NCBI GenBank assembly: GCA_965217265.1
Contig: CBDCHP010000018.1
Location: forward strand, 124,001 to 188,000
Length of the DNA stretch: 64,000 nt
DNA from: JAGRGG01 sp965217265
GTDB taxonomy: Bacteria > Pseudomonadota > Alphaproteobacteria > Geminicoccales > Geminicoccaceae
Reading direction: 5' to 3'
Shown here: positions 7,538 through 26,751 of the stretch, piece after piece
Position numbering within the stretch: position 1 is the first letter of the stretch
Layout: every line of letters begins with the position of its first letter
Translations under genes and position numbers: made by a program
The notes under the pieces: model-generated
Told to the model about the DNA's origin: nothing
Databases searched by the model: none
Seen by the model: only the letters and a program-made list of their open reading frames with translations

Positions 7538-8218
7538 TCAGGACCGCGCCGTCGTCCCCTCGTTCATCCGCTTGTCGTAGGCCATGGGGTCGTGCTCCAT
7601 GACCTCGCCCTTGAACACCCACACCTTGATGCCGCAGGTGCCGTACGCCGTCTTGGCCGTAGCTTGACCGTAGTCGATGTTGGCGCGCAGCGTGTGCAGC
7701 GGCACCCGGCCCTCACGATAGGTCTCCGAACGCGCGATCTCGGCCCCGCCGAGACGCCCGCCGGCCTCGACGCGAATGCCAAGCGAGCCCAGACGCATCG
7801 CCGATTGGATCGCCCGCTTCATCGCGCGCCTGAAGGTGACGCGGCGCGTCAATTGCTGCGCGATGTTGTCGGCGATCAGGGTAGCATCGAGTTCAGGCTT
7901 GCGCACCTCGACGATGTTGAGGTGCACCTCACTCGATGTAAGCTTCGCCAACTCCTTGCGCAAGGCGTCGATGTCCGCACCCTTCTTGCCGATCACCACG
8001 CCGGGCTTGCCCGAGTAGATGGTGACGCGCGCCTTCTTCGCCGGCCGCTCGATCACGATCCGGCTGAGGCTCGCGTTCTTCAGGCGCTTTTCAAGGTAGT
8101 CGCGGATCTTGAGATCCTCGTGCAGCATCGCTGCGTAGTCCTTGTCGGCGTACCAGCGCGACTCCCAGGTCCGGTTGATCCCGAGGCGCAGGCCGATCGG
8201 GTTGACTTTCTGGCCCAT
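7538..8218 (-). CDS. rpsC: 30S ribosomal protein S3
   Basis: S3 lies at the mRNA entry channel and with S4 and S5 contributes to mRNA unwinding. The 226-residue protein starts MGQKVNPIGLRLGINRTWES. It has a KH RNA-binding domain with GKPGVVIGKKGADIDALRKE near residues 70-90 and the C-terminal S3 signature EIARSETYREGRVPLHTLRA. Overlap with rplV by one base (TGATG) indicates coupling. Confidence 0.97.
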   Translation of the reverse strand: MGQKVNPIGLRLGINRTWESRWYADKDYAAMLHEDLKIRDYLEKRLKNASLSRIVIERPAKKARVTIYSGKPGVVIGKKGADIDALRKELAKLTSSEVHLNIVEVRKPELDATLIADNIAQQLTRRVTFRRAMKRAIQSAMRLGSLGIRVEAGGRLGGAEIARSETYREGRVPLHTLRANIDYGQATAKTAYGTCGIKVWVFKGEVMEHDPMAYDKRMNEGTTARS

Positions 8219-8598
8219 CAGGCGGCCTCCTCGTGCTCGCGAACGACGATGCGCAAACGGCTGAACGGCTTGCTGATCCGGCCGGCCCGGCCGCGCGCGC
8301 GGGGGCTGAAGCGCTTCATGACGAAGTGCTTACCGACGCTGGCCTCGGCGACGTAGAGCCGATCGACGTCGAGCGAGTGGTTGTTCTCGGCGTTGGCGAT
8401 CGCCGATTCGAGCGTTTTCTTGACCGCATGCGCGATCCGCTTTTGGCTGAATTCGAGTGCAATCACCGCCTTGCCGACGGCCATGCCGCTGATCATGTTG
8501 GCGACCAATCCCAGCTTTTGCGGGCTCGTCTTAAGCAGTGTCGTCACCGCCTGGACCTCGTTGTCGGCGAGGCGGCGCCCTTGGGATGACTTCGCCAT
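8218..8598 (-). CDS. rplV: 50S ribosomal protein L22
   Basis: L22 contacts all 23S rRNA domains and its beta-hairpin lines the peptide tunnel. The 126-residue protein has the SPQKLGLVANMISG N-terminal helix region and the VGKHFVMKRFSPRARGRAGR hairpin segment. No insertion or deletion typical of macrolide resistance is apparent by eye. The start ATG overlaps the rpsS stop by one base (TAATG). Confidence 0.97.
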   Translation of the reverse strand: MAKSSQGRRLADNEVQAVTTLLKTSPQKLGLVANMISGMAVGKAVIALEFSQKRIAHAVKKTLESAIANAENNHSLDVDRLYVAEASVGKHFVMKRFSPRARGRAGRISKPFSRLRIVVREHEEAA

Positions 8599-8876
8599 TA
8601 TCGTCTCTTCACCTTCTTATCGGCGCCGTGGCCGGTGTAGGTCCGGGTCGGCGAGAACTCGCCGAACTTGTGTCCGACCATGTTCTCGGTGACGTAGACC
8701 GGCACGAACTTCTTGCCGTTGTAGACGGCGAACGTCAGGCCGACGAAGTCCGGCAGGATCGTCGAGCGCCGCGACCACATCTTGATGATGTCGTTGCGGC
8801 CGGACTGGCGCACCTTCTCGGCCTTGTCGAACAGGTAGCCGTCGACGAACGGTCCTTTCCATACGGAGCGCGGCAT
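8598..8876 (-). CDS. rpsS: 30S ribosomal protein S19
   Basis: S19 forms a heterodimer with S13 in the small-subunit head. The 92-residue protein has the expected length, starting MPRSVWKGPFVDGYLF and containing the signature KFVPVYVTENMVGHKFGEFS with the terminal TRTYTGHGADKKVKRR. It starts 2 bases after the rplB stop and overlaps rplV. Confidence 0.97.
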   Translation of the reverse strand: MPRSVWKGPFVDGYLFDKAEKVRQSGRNDIIKMWSRRSTILPDFVGLTFAVYNGKKFVPVYVTENMVGHKFGEFSPTRTYTGHGADKKVKRR

Positions 8877-8878
8877 CG

Positions 8879-9718
8879 TTAGCCCCTCTTCTTGGCGAGA
8901 TGACGGCTGCGGACGATGAACTTCGTCGTCGCCTTGTTGGAACGGGTCTTGCGGCCCTTGGTCGGTTTGCCCCAGGGCGTCACCGGGTGCCGGCCGCCCG
9001 AGGTGCGGCCCTCGCCGCCGCCGTGCGGATGGTCGACCGGGTTCATCGCGACGCCGCGCACGTGCGGCCGCTTGCCCCGCCAGCGGGTGCGCCCCGCTTT
9101 GCCGTCGTCGGTGTTCTGATGGTCGGCGTTCGAGACGGCACCGATCGTCGCCATGCAGGTCGAGCGCACGATGCGGATCTCGCCCGAACCGAGCCGCAAC
9201 TGGGTGTAGTCGCCGTCGCGGCCGACGATCTGGACGAACGTGCCGGCCGAACGAGCGATCTTGCCGCCGCCCAAGGGCTTCATCTCGACGTTGTGGACGA
9301 TCGTGCCGGCCGGGATCGCGCGGAGCGGTGCGGCGTTGCCGGGCTTGACGTCGACCCGCTCCGCCGCCAGCACCTTATCGCCGACGCCGAGGCGCTGCGG
9401 TGCCAGGATATAGGCCTGCTCGCCGTCCTCGTAGCGGATGAGCGCGATGAAGGCGGTGCGGTTCGGGTCGTACTCCAGCCGCTCGACGGTGCCGGGCTGG
9501 TCGAACTTGCGCCGCTTGAAGTCGATGATGCGATACGTGCGCTTGGCCCCGCCGCCCCGCGCGCGCACGGTCGTCCGGCCAGTGTTGTTGCGCCCGCCCG
9601 ACTTGCTCAAGCCCTCGGTCAGCGCCTTGACCGGCTTGCCGTTCCACAAGCCCGAGCGATCGACCGTTACCAGTTGCCGCCTGGAGGGGCTGGTCGGATT
9701 GTATTGCTTTAGCGCCAT
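8879..9718 (-). CDS. rplB: 50S ribosomal protein L2
   Basis: L2 is a primary 23S rRNA-binding protein close to the peptidyl-transferase centre and important for subunit association. The 279-residue protein starts MALKQYNPTSPSRRQLVTVD and contains the RAKRTYRIIDFKR-like segment (GGGAKRTYRIIDFKRRKFD) and the C-terminal signature VDHPHGGGEGRTSGGRHPVT, which includes the conserved functional histidine. Order rplW-rplB-rpsS is standard. Confidence 0.98.
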   Translation of the reverse strand: MALKQYNPTSPSRRQLVTVDRSGLWNGKPVKALTEGLSKSGGRNNTGRTTVRARGGGAKRTYRIIDFKRRKFDQPGTVERLEYDPNRTAFIALIRYEDGEQAYILAPQRLGVGDKVLAAERVDVKPGNAAPLRAIPAGTIVHNVEMKPLGGGKIARSAGTFVQIVGRDGDYTQLRLGSGEIRIVRSTCMATIGAVSNADHQNTDDGKAGRTRWRGKRPHVRGVAMNPVDHPHGGGEGRTSGGRHPVTPWGKPTKGRKTRSNKATTKFIVRSRHLAKKRG

Positions 9719-9722
9719 CGGC

Positions 9723-10019
9723 CTAGATCCCGGTCGTGACGTCGATCGACTGGCCCTCGGCCAGCCGCACGAACGCCTTCTTCACGTCGTTGCGCCGCCC
9801 GAGGCGGCCCCGAAAGCGCTTGACCTTGCCCTGCTGGTTCAGCGTGTTCACCGCCAGAACCTTGACGCCGAAGATCGCCTCGACGGCGGCCTTAATCGCG
9901 GGCTTGGTCGCATCGTCGCGCACTTTGAAGACGACTTGGTCGAACTCGGAGAGCCGCGTCGACTTCTCGGTGATGATGGGCGCCACGATGACGTCGTAGT
10001 GGCTCGGCTTGATGCTCAT
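9723..10019 (-). CDS. rplW: 50S ribosomal protein L23
   Basis: L23 lies at the tunnel exit and is the docking site for trigger factor and SRP. The 98-residue protein starts MSIKPSHYDVIVAPIITEKS and has the conserved C-terminal GKVKRFRGRLGRRNDVKKAF RNA-binding loop and strand. Its ATG overlaps the rplD stop as ATGA. Confidence 0.97.
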   Translation of the reverse strand: MSIKPSHYDVIVAPIITEKSTRLSEFDQVVFKVRDDATKPAIKAAVEAIFGVKVLAVNTLNQQGKVKRFRGRLGRRNDVKKAFVRLAEGQSIDVTTGI

Positions 10020-10636
10020 GCGAGGCGCTCCTCCAACAGCTTGGCCGCATCCTGCGTGATGACGAGCGTGTCGCGCCGCAAGATATCGTAGACGTTGGCG
10101 CCCTCTTGGCCGAGCAGCGTCACGAGCGGCAGGTTGCGCGAAGCGAGCGCGAAGTTCCGCTCCGGCTCGCCAGCGACGACGAAGATCGCCGAGCCCAGGC
10201 CCATCGCCTCCAGCGTCGCACGCAGCGCCTTGGTCTTGGGCTCATCCAGCGCAGCCTGATCCAAGACGATCAGCTTGCCGTCCTTGGCCTTGGCCGAGAG
10301 CGCGCACTTGAGGCCGAGTTTTCGCACCTTCTTCGGCAGATCGAAGCCGTGGTCGCGCGGGGTCGGGCCGAAGACGACGCCGCCCGAGCGGAAGATGTTG
10401 GCTTTGCGGCTGGCGTGCCGGGCGCGGCCGGTGCCCTTTTGCTTGTAGATTTTGGCAGTCGAGCCCGCGACCTCGCTGCGGCCCTTGACCTTGTGCGTGC
10501 CCGCGCGGCGCTTGGCCAACTGCCAGCGCACGACGCGGTGCAGGATGTCGTCGCGCACCGGAACGCCGAACACGTCGTCCGACAGTTCGATCTGGCCCGA
10601 AGCCTCGCCCTTGAGGGTCTTCACGTCGACTTGCAT
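10016..10636 (-). CDS. rplD: 50S ribosomal protein L4
   Basis: L4 lines the peptide tunnel with an extended loop. In enterobacteria it also controls the S10 operon by attenuation; no S10 leader of that kind is visible here, because rpsJ follows tuf after only 34 bases. The 206-residue protein contains the characteristic long loop QKGTGRARHASRKANIFRSG and the GPTPRDHGFDLPKKVRKLGL segment. It overlaps rplW by 4 bases. Confidence 0.97.
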   Translation of the reverse strand: MQVDVKTLKGEASGQIELSDDVFGVPVRDDILHRVVRWQLAKRRAGTHKVKGRSEVAGSTAKIYKQKGTGRARHASRKANIFRSGGVVFGPTPRDHGFDLPKKVRKLGLKCALSAKAKDGKLIVLDQAALDEPKTKALRATLEAMGLGSAIFVVAGEPERNFALASRNLPLVTLLGQEGANVYDILRRDTLVITQDAAKLLEERLA

Positions 10637-10639
10637 GTG

Positions 10640-11359
10640 CTAAACCTCGCCCTCTTCGGCGACGATGACCTCGATCGCCTCGTCGCCCTTGATGACGGCG
10701 GCGGGATAGGGCGCCCCCTTGGGCAGCGCCCGCTTCACCGCGTCAGTGACGCGAACGTAGCCGCCCTCGGGCCCCGGTACGCCGCCCCTGATCAAGATCA
10801 GCCCGCGCTCGGGGTCGACGGCGAACACTTCGAGGTTCAGCGTCGCCACGTTCTCGTGGCCCAAGTGGCCCGCCATCTTCTTGTTCTTGAACACCCGGCC
10901 CGGGTCCTGATTGTTGCCGGTCGAGCCGTGGCTGCGGTGTGAGATCGAGGCGCCGTGGCTGGCGCGCGAACCGCCGAAGTTCCAGCGCTTCATCGAGCCG
11001 GCAAAGCCCTTGCCGACGCTGGTGCCGCGCACGTCGACGTACTGCCCAGCGACGAAGTGGGCGACGCTGATCTTGTCGCCGGTCGCCAAGAGCGCGTCCT
11101 CGCTGACGCGAAACTCGGCCAGCTTCGCCTTCGGCTCGACCTTCGCCTTGGCGAAGTGGCCGCGCATCGGCTTCGTGACGTTCTTCGCCTTCGCCTTGCC
11201 GATGCCGAGCTGGACCGCCGTGTAGCCGTCCTTGTCGGCGGTCTTGACCGCCGTCACCTCGCAGCCGTCCACCTGCAAGACGGTGACCGGAACGTGGCTG
11301 CCGTCGACGCCGAACAGCCGCGTCATACCCATCTTCTGGGCGATGATGCCAGTGCGCAT
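10640..11359 (-). CDS. rplC: 50S ribosomal protein L3
   Basis: L3 has an extended arm reaching the peptidyl-transferase centre and starts large-subunit assembly. The 239-residue protein begins MRTGIIAQKMGMTRLFGVDG and has the signature region RASHGASISHRSHGSTGNNQ followed by DPGRVFKNKKMAGHLGHENV. It is slightly longer than enterobacterial L3 because of a C-terminal tail ending EVIVAEEGEV. It follows rpsJ by 13 bases. Confidence 0.97.
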   Translation of the reverse strand: MRTGIIAQKMGMTRLFGVDGSHVPVTVLQVDGCEVTAVKTADKDGYTAVQLGIGKAKAKNVTKPMRGHFAKAKVEPKAKLAEFRVSEDALLATGDKISVAHFVAGQYVDVRGTSVGKGFAGSMKRWNFGGSRASHGASISHRSHGSTGNNQDPGRVFKNKKMAGHLGHENVATLNLEVFAVDPERGLILIRGGVPGPEGGYVRVTDAVKRALPKGAPYPAAVIKGDEAIEVIVAEEGEV

Positions 11360-11372
11360 AACCCCGCCCTTC

Positions 11373-11681
11373 CTACAGCTTGATCTCGACGTCGACGCCG
11401 GCGGCGAGGTCGAGCTTCATCAGCGCGTCCACCGTCTGCGGCGTCGGGTCGACGATGTCGAGCAGGCGCTTGTGCGTGCGCATCTCGAACTGCTCGCGGC
11501 TCTTCTTGTCGACGTGCGGCCCACGGTTGACCGTGAACCGCTCGATGCGGCTCGGCAGCGGGATCGGACCGCGCACGCGGGCGCCGGTCCGCTTCGCCGT
11601 GCCGACGATCTCCCGCACGCTCTGGTCGAGCACGCGGTGATCGAAGGCCTTTAGGCGGATGCGAATGTTCTGCGTGTCCAT
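11373..11681 (-). CDS. rpsJ: 30S ribosomal protein S10 (NusE)
   Basis: S10 is a head protein of the small subunit and, as NusE, a transcription antitermination factor that binds NusG. The 102-residue protein starts MDTQNIRIRLKAFDHRVLDQ and has the signature RIERFTVNRGPHVDKKSREQ. The frame is open upstream, but the ATG at 11681 is the family start. It follows tuf copy 1 by 34 bases with no room for a promoter, so the S10 block appears fused to the str operon. Confidence 0.97.
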   Translation of the reverse strand: MDTQNIRIRLKAFDHRVLDQSVREIVGTAKRTGARVRGPIPLPSRIERFTVNRGPHVDKKSREQFEMRTHKRLLDIVDPTPQTVDALMKLDLAAGVDVEIKL

Positions 11682-11715
11682 GAGTCTCGGTCCTTGAGCC
11701 CGCTGCCGGCTCTCG

Positions 11716-12906
<1,191 letters not shown>

Positions 12907-12953
12907 CTGCTGGCTCTCCTAATGTCCGTTCTATGGTTCTCGTCACAAAGATC

Positions 12954-15029
<2,076 letters not shown>

Positions 15030-15049
15030 GACGGTTTATGCCTCTTGGC

Positions 15050-15517
15050 TTACCAGCGGTAATGCGAGAAGGCGCGGTTGGCCTCGGCCATGCGCAGCGT
15101 GTCCTCGCGCTTCTTGAAGGCGGCACCCCTGCCGTTCGCGGCGTCGAGCAACTCGCCGGCCAGACGCTCGGTCATCGTCTTCTCGCCGCGCTTTTGCGCC
15201 GTGCCGATCAGCCAGCGCAGCGCCAGCGCCTGGCGGCGCTCGGGGCGGACCTCGACCGGCACTTGATAGGTGGCACCGCCGACGCGGCGCGAGCGGACCT
15301 CGAGTGCTGGCATCACGTTCTCGACCGCTTGGTGGAACAGTTCGAGCGGGTCCTTGCCCGAGCGGGACTGCATCCGGTCGAAGGCGCCGTAGAGCGACTT
15401 CTCGGCGACCGACTTCTTGCCGTCCAGCATGAGCGAGTTGATGAACTTGGCGACGATGACGTCGCGAAACTTCGGGTCGGGGAGAACTTCGCGCTTCTCG
15501 GCGGCACGACGACGCAT
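15050..15517 (-). CDS. rpsG: 30S ribosomal protein S7
   Basis: S7 initiates assembly of the small-subunit head and contacts the E-site tRNA and mRNA. The 155-residue protein starts MRRRAAEKREVLPDPKFRDV and continues with FINSLMLDGKKSVAEKSLYG, the most conserved S7 segment; it ends HYRW. In enterobacteria S7 represses the str operon. The 20-base rpsG-fusA gap here is much shorter than the enterobacterial regulatory gap, so that mechanism is not apparent. Confidence 0.97.
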   Translation of the reverse strand: MRRRAAEKREVLPDPKFRDVIVAKFINSLMLDGKKSVAEKSLYGAFDRMQSRSGKDPLELFHQAVENVMPALEVRSRRVGGATYQVPVEVRPERRQALALRWLIGTAQKRGEKTMTERLAGELLDAANGRGAAFKKREDTLRMAEANRAFSHYRW

Positions 15518-15547
15518 AGCCTTAGATCCTTAATCGTCCGGTAAAGC

Positions 15548-15919
15548 CTACTTGGGGCGCTTGACGCCGTACTTGGAACGGCTCTGCTTACGGTTCTTGA
15601 CGCCTTGGGTGTCGAGCGTGCCGCGCAGGATGTGGTAGCGAACGCCGGGCAGGTCCTTGACGCGACCGCCGCGGATGAGGACGACCGAGTGCTCTTGCAG
15701 GTTGTGCCCCTCGCCGGGGATGTAGCTCGTCACCTCGAAGCCGTTGGTGAGCCGGACACGGGCGACCTTGCGCAGCGCCGAGTTCGGCTTCTTCGGCGTC
15801 GTCGTGTAGACGCGGGTGCACACGCCACGCTTTTGCGGGCAGGCTTCGAGCGCCGGCACCTTGTTGCGCGACGCCGGCACCTTACGGCCGTGGCTCACCA
15901 ACTGATTGATCGTCGGCAT
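15548..15919 (-). CDS. rpsL: 30S ribosomal protein S12
   Basis: S12 lies at the decoding centre and controls accuracy. The 123 residues have the usual length and contain TTPKKPNSALRKVARVRL and the GRVKDLPGVRYHILRG loop. Both lysine positions linked to streptomycin resistance in other bacteria keep the sensitive-type residue. It is the first gene of the str block and is preceded by a leader of about 180 bases with a terminator-like hairpin and a candidate promoter at 16103-16131. Confidence 0.98.
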   Translation of the reverse strand: MPTINQLVSHGRKVPASRNKVPALEACPQKRGVCTRVYTTTPKKPNSALRKVARVRLTNGFEVTSYIPGEGHNLQEHSVVLIRGGRVKDLPGVRYHILRGTLDTQGVKNRKQSRSKYGVKRPK

Positions 15920-15973
15920 CTTCTAAAAACTCGCTCCATGACGAAGCGGCGATCGACGACACCGGCACGAAGC

Positions 15974-16009
15974 AAAAAGGCCGCCCGCCGGAAGAACCGG
16001 CGTCGGCCG
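15974..16009 (-). terminator. Terminator-like hairpin in the rpsL leader (possible attenuator)
   Basis: On the minus strand a GC-rich hairpin has a 6-bp upper stem CGCCGG/CCGGCG with loop TTCTT, a small mismatch, and a 5-bp lower stem GGCCG/CGGCC. It is followed at once by TTTTT (15978-15974). It lies between the candidate promoter at 16103-16131 and the rpsL start at 15919, so it would stop transcripts before rpsL unless antagonised. Confidence 0.65.
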
Positions 16010-16102
16010 CATCGCGCGTGGTTAATGTCTCGTTCGCCGTGATATCGATGCTGCGTCTGGTTCGCTGCGGAACCACCACCAACACCGCCTTAAGCTCGCG
16101 GG

Positions 16103-16131
16103 GTTCTAATGGCCAAACGCCGGGGCGTCAA
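16103..16131 (-). promoter_or_regulatory. Candidate promoter of the str-S10-spc operon
   Basis: On the minus strand TTGACG (16131-16126) and TAGAAC (16108-16103) are separated by exactly 17 bases. They lie just downstream of the rpoC terminator and upstream of the rpsL leader. This is the only good promoter seen for the long run from rpsL to adk. Confidence 0.6.
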
Positions 16132-16201
16132 CCTCTAAGCATCGGCCGCGGAAACGGGATGACCATTAGCACACCGCGCCATAGTTGGGCACGGGATCGG
16201 G

Positions 16202-16238
16202 CGAAGAAAAGGCCCGGCCGAAACATATCGGCCGGGCC
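16202..16238 (-). terminator. Intrinsic terminator after rpoC
   Basis: A perfect 10-bp stem (GGCCCGGCCG pairing with CGGCCGGGCC around an 8-base loop, 16211-16238) is followed on the minus strand by TTTTCTTC. It lies 26 bases past the rpoC stop and separates the rpoBC transcript from the str operon. The T-rich tract exists only in the minus direction. Confidence 0.85.
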
Positions 16239-16264
16239 GGCGCGAAAAAGCTGCTCGCGCGCCT

Positions 16265-20452
<4,188 letters not shown>

Positions 20453-20549
20453 ATGTTCCCGCTCACTTTCGCCGCCGTTTTGATGGGGCAAGGCCGGGGC
20501 GGGCTCGGCAAGCACCGCCCGGCGTGGCTCATGAGGTTGAGGGGCCGCC

Positions 20550-24647
<4,098 letters not shown>

Positions 24648-24677
24648 GGTCTGGCGTATGTCCCTGGCTGTACCCGT

Positions 24678-24720
24678 GACAGGCCCCACGATCGGCGACC
24701 GTGGGGGCGTCGTCCTGTCA
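24678..24720 (-). other. Long hairpin in the rplL-rpoB intergenic region
   Basis: TGACAGG (7 bases) pairs with CCTGTCA at the ends of a 43-base segment, and inside it CCCCACG pairs with CGTGGGG. No T-run follows on the minus strand, so it is not a simple terminator. Its position between rplL and rpoB matches that of the RNase III processing hairpin known from enterobacteria, so a similar processing role is inferred. Confidence 0.6.
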
Positions 24721-24865
24721 CGACAAATAAGGCGCGCCGGTGGTCAACGAACCTCCGGCCGCCTTCGCAGCGAGCGTGTGGTGTATTTGCCCGGCGCCCT
24801 CGCGGGACCCCGCCGCTAGCGGCTTGGCGAAGTCCCCGGCGCGCAGGCTAGATATAGGCAGCGCG

Positions 24866-25240
24866 CTATTTGACCTCAACCGTCGCGCCGACGTCTTCCA
24901 ACTGCTTCTTGAACTTGGCCGCGTCTTCCTTGGAGACGGCCTCCTTGACCGGTTTCGGCGCACCCTCGACGAGGTCCTTCGCCTCCTTCAGGCCGAGGCC
25001 GGTGATGGCGCGCACCTCCTTGATGACGTTGATCTTCTTCTCGCCGACGGCGGACAGGACCACGTCGAACTCGGTCTTCTCCTCCACGGCCTCGGCGGCT
25101 GCCGCCGGTGCGGCGGCGGCGGCGGCCACGGGTGCGGCGGCCGAAACGCCCCACTTCTCTTCGAGCAGCTTGGACAACTCAGCCGCTTCCAAGACGGTGA
25201 GGCTGGAGAGATCCTCAACCAGCTGATCCAGGTTCGCCAT
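24866..25240 (-). CDS. rplL: 50S ribosomal protein L7/L12
   Basis: L7/L12 forms the flexible stalk that recruits translation GTPases; several copies bind L10. The 124-residue protein has the N-terminal dimerisation domain (LVEDLSSLTVLEAAELSKLL), an alanine-rich hinge at about 37-55, and the C-terminal domain with KKINVIKEVRAITGLGLKEA and ending EDVGATVEVK. It follows rplJ after 58 bases. A gap of 218 bases to rpoB contains a long hairpin. Confidence 0.97.
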   Translation of the reverse strand: MANLDQLVEDLSSLTVLEAAELSKLLEEKWGVSAAAPVAAAAAAPAAAAEAVEEKTEFDVVLSAVGEKKINVIKEVRAITGLGLKEAKDLVEGAPKPVKEAVSKEDAAKFKKQLEDVGATVEVK

Positions 25241-25298
25241 CAGATCGTCCTCTTCAACTAAGATTTGCTATTACGGTGGTTTGTTCGAACGGGCCGGT

Positions 25299-25847
25299 TC
25301 AGGCCCCGGCGGAGTCGGCCGCGGCGCCTTCCCCGGCACCCTCGGCCGCGGCGCGTGCCGCGAGCACGCGGGCGATCTGGCCGCCCGGCGCCTGCAGCAG
25401 CCCGACCATGCGGCTCGCGGGCGTGTTGATGAGCGAGAGCAGCTTCGCGCGCAACTCGTCGAGCGAGGGCAGATCGGCCAGGGCCCTGACCGCCGCCTCG
25501 TCGAGGACGCTCGCGCCCAGACCGCCGCCGACGATCTTGAGCTTGTCGTTCCTCTTGGCGTAGCCGGTGACGACCTTGGGGGCCGCGACCGGATCGGCAG
25601 AGTAGGCGATCGCCGTCGGGCCCTCGAACAGGTCGGACAGACCCTCGTAGTCGGTGTCCTTCAAGGCCAGCTTGGTGAGGCTGTTCTTGGTCACCCTGAA
25701 CGAAGCGCCCGCGGTCCGCATCTGCGCGCGCAGGTCGGTGATCTCGGCGACCGAGAGCCCCTTATAGTGGGTGACGATCACAACGCCCGACGACTTGATG
25801 ATGTCGTTCAGGCCCGAGATAACCGTTGCTTTTTCGGCTCGAAGCAC
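25299..25847 (-). CDS. rplJ: 50S ribosomal protein L10
   Basis: L10 anchors L7/L12 dimers to the 23S rRNA GTPase centre. The 182-residue protein contains VVIVTHYKGLSVAEITDLRA, the MRTAGASFRVTKNSLTKLAL RNA-binding helix and a C-terminal helix with an alanine-rich tail. The start is GTG at 25847, placed 10 bases after a GGAG and giving MLRAEKATV as in the family; the frame is open upstream but that part is not L10-like. A 195-base leader with a candidate promoter precedes it, where L10-binding leader RNA control is known in other bacteria. Confidence 0.95.
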   Translation of the reverse strand: MLRAEKATVISGLNDIIKSSGVVIVTHYKGLSVAEITDLRAQMRTAGASFRVTKNSLTKLALKDTDYEGLSDLFEGPTAIAYSADPVAAPKVVTGYAKRNDKLKIVGGGLGASVLDEAAVRALADLPSLDELRAKLLSLINTPASRMVGLLQAPGGQIARVLAARAAAEGAGEGAAADSAGA

Positions 25848-25998
25848 GGAAGTTAAACTCCAAACTTGAGGGCGCCGGAAACCGCCCACGCACCGTGGCG
25901 CCGACGCCGGCCGCGAGAACGGCGGCAAGGACAACCGACCGGCACCCTTGCGCGCGTGACGGCGGATTGTCGAGATTATTTTAGATCACGGAGCGTGC

Positions 25999-26027
25999 AG
26001 CATAAGCCGCGATTCATACCGTGCAAG
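25999..26027 (-). promoter_or_regulatory. Candidate promoter for rplJL-rpoBC
   Basis: On the minus strand CTTGCA (26027-26022) and TATGCT (26004-25999) are 17 bases apart in the 195-base gap between rplA and rplJ. The -35 box has the CTTG start favoured in Alphaproteobacteria. An internal promoter here matches the separate rplKA and rplJL units known in many bacteria. Confidence 0.45.
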
Positions 26028-26042
26028 CGTTTTCTGCGCCCT

Positions 26043-26747
26043 TCAGCCCTGCTGCGGGGACGAGAGCCCCGACATGTCGAGCTTCACGCCAGGGCCCATC
26101 GTCGAGGACAAGTGTGCGCCCTTGAAGTAGGTCCCCTTGGCGCCCGTGGGCTTGGCCTTGTTGACCGCGTCGATGAAGCTGGCCGCGTTCGCCACCAGCT
26201 TGTCGGCGTCGAAGCTCGCCTTGCCGATGCCGCCGTGGACGATGCCCGCCTTCTCGACCCGAAACGTCACCTGGCCACCCTTGACCGCCTCGACCGCGGC
26301 CGCGACGTTGGGCGTCACCGAGCCCAGCTTCGGGTTCGGCATCAAGCCGCGCGGACCCAAGATGCGGCCGAGCCGGCCGACGACCGGCATCATGTCGGGT
26401 GTCGCGATGACGCGATCGAAGTTGATCTCGCCCGCCTGCACCTTCTCGGCCAGATCCTCGGCCCCGACGACGTCGGCGCCGGCGTTCTGCGCCTCCTCGG
26501 CCTTGTCGCCGCGGGCGAAGACCGCGACCCGCACCGTCTTGCCGGTGCCGTGCGGCAGGTTGACCGAGCCCCGGACCATCTGGTCGGCGTGGCGCGGGTC
26601 GACGCCCAAGTTCAAGGCGATCTCGATCGACTCGTCGAACTTGGCCTTCGCCGCACCCTTGATCGCCGTCACCGCCTCGTCGAGCGGGTAGAACTTGGTC
26701 CGGTCGATCGACTTCAACGCCTCGCGCAGGCGCTTGCCCTTGGCCAT
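26043..26747 (-). CDS. rplA: 50S ribosomal protein L1
   Basis: L1 forms the mobile stalk that helps E-site tRNA leave, and in enterobacteria represses rplKA translation. The 234-residue protein starts MAKGKRLREALKSIDRTKFY, has the NLPHGTGKTVRVAVFARGDK segment in the first domain and GRLGRILGPRGLMPNPKLGS as the signature. It lies 4 bases after rplK, consistent with coupling. Confidence 0.97.
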   Translation of the reverse strand: MAKGKRLREALKSIDRTKFYPLDEAVTAIKGAAKAKFDESIEIALNLGVDPRHADQMVRGSVNLPHGTGKTVRVAVFARGDKAEEAQNAGADVVGAEDLAEKVQAGEINFDRVIATPDMMPVVGRLGRILGPRGLMPNPKLGSVTPNVAAAVEAVKGGQVTFRVEKAGIVHGGIGKASFDADKLVANAASFIDAVNKAKPTGAKGTYFKGAHLSSTMGPGVKLDMSGLSSPQQG

Positions 26748-26751
26748 ATCC

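Noticed and set aside
15882..16085. A 67-codon open frame in the rpsL leader beginning MLVVVPQ
   Set aside because: It runs straight through the terminator-like hairpin, has no ribosome-binding site of note and overlaps the rpsL start. It is too long and unspecific for an attenuation leader peptide.
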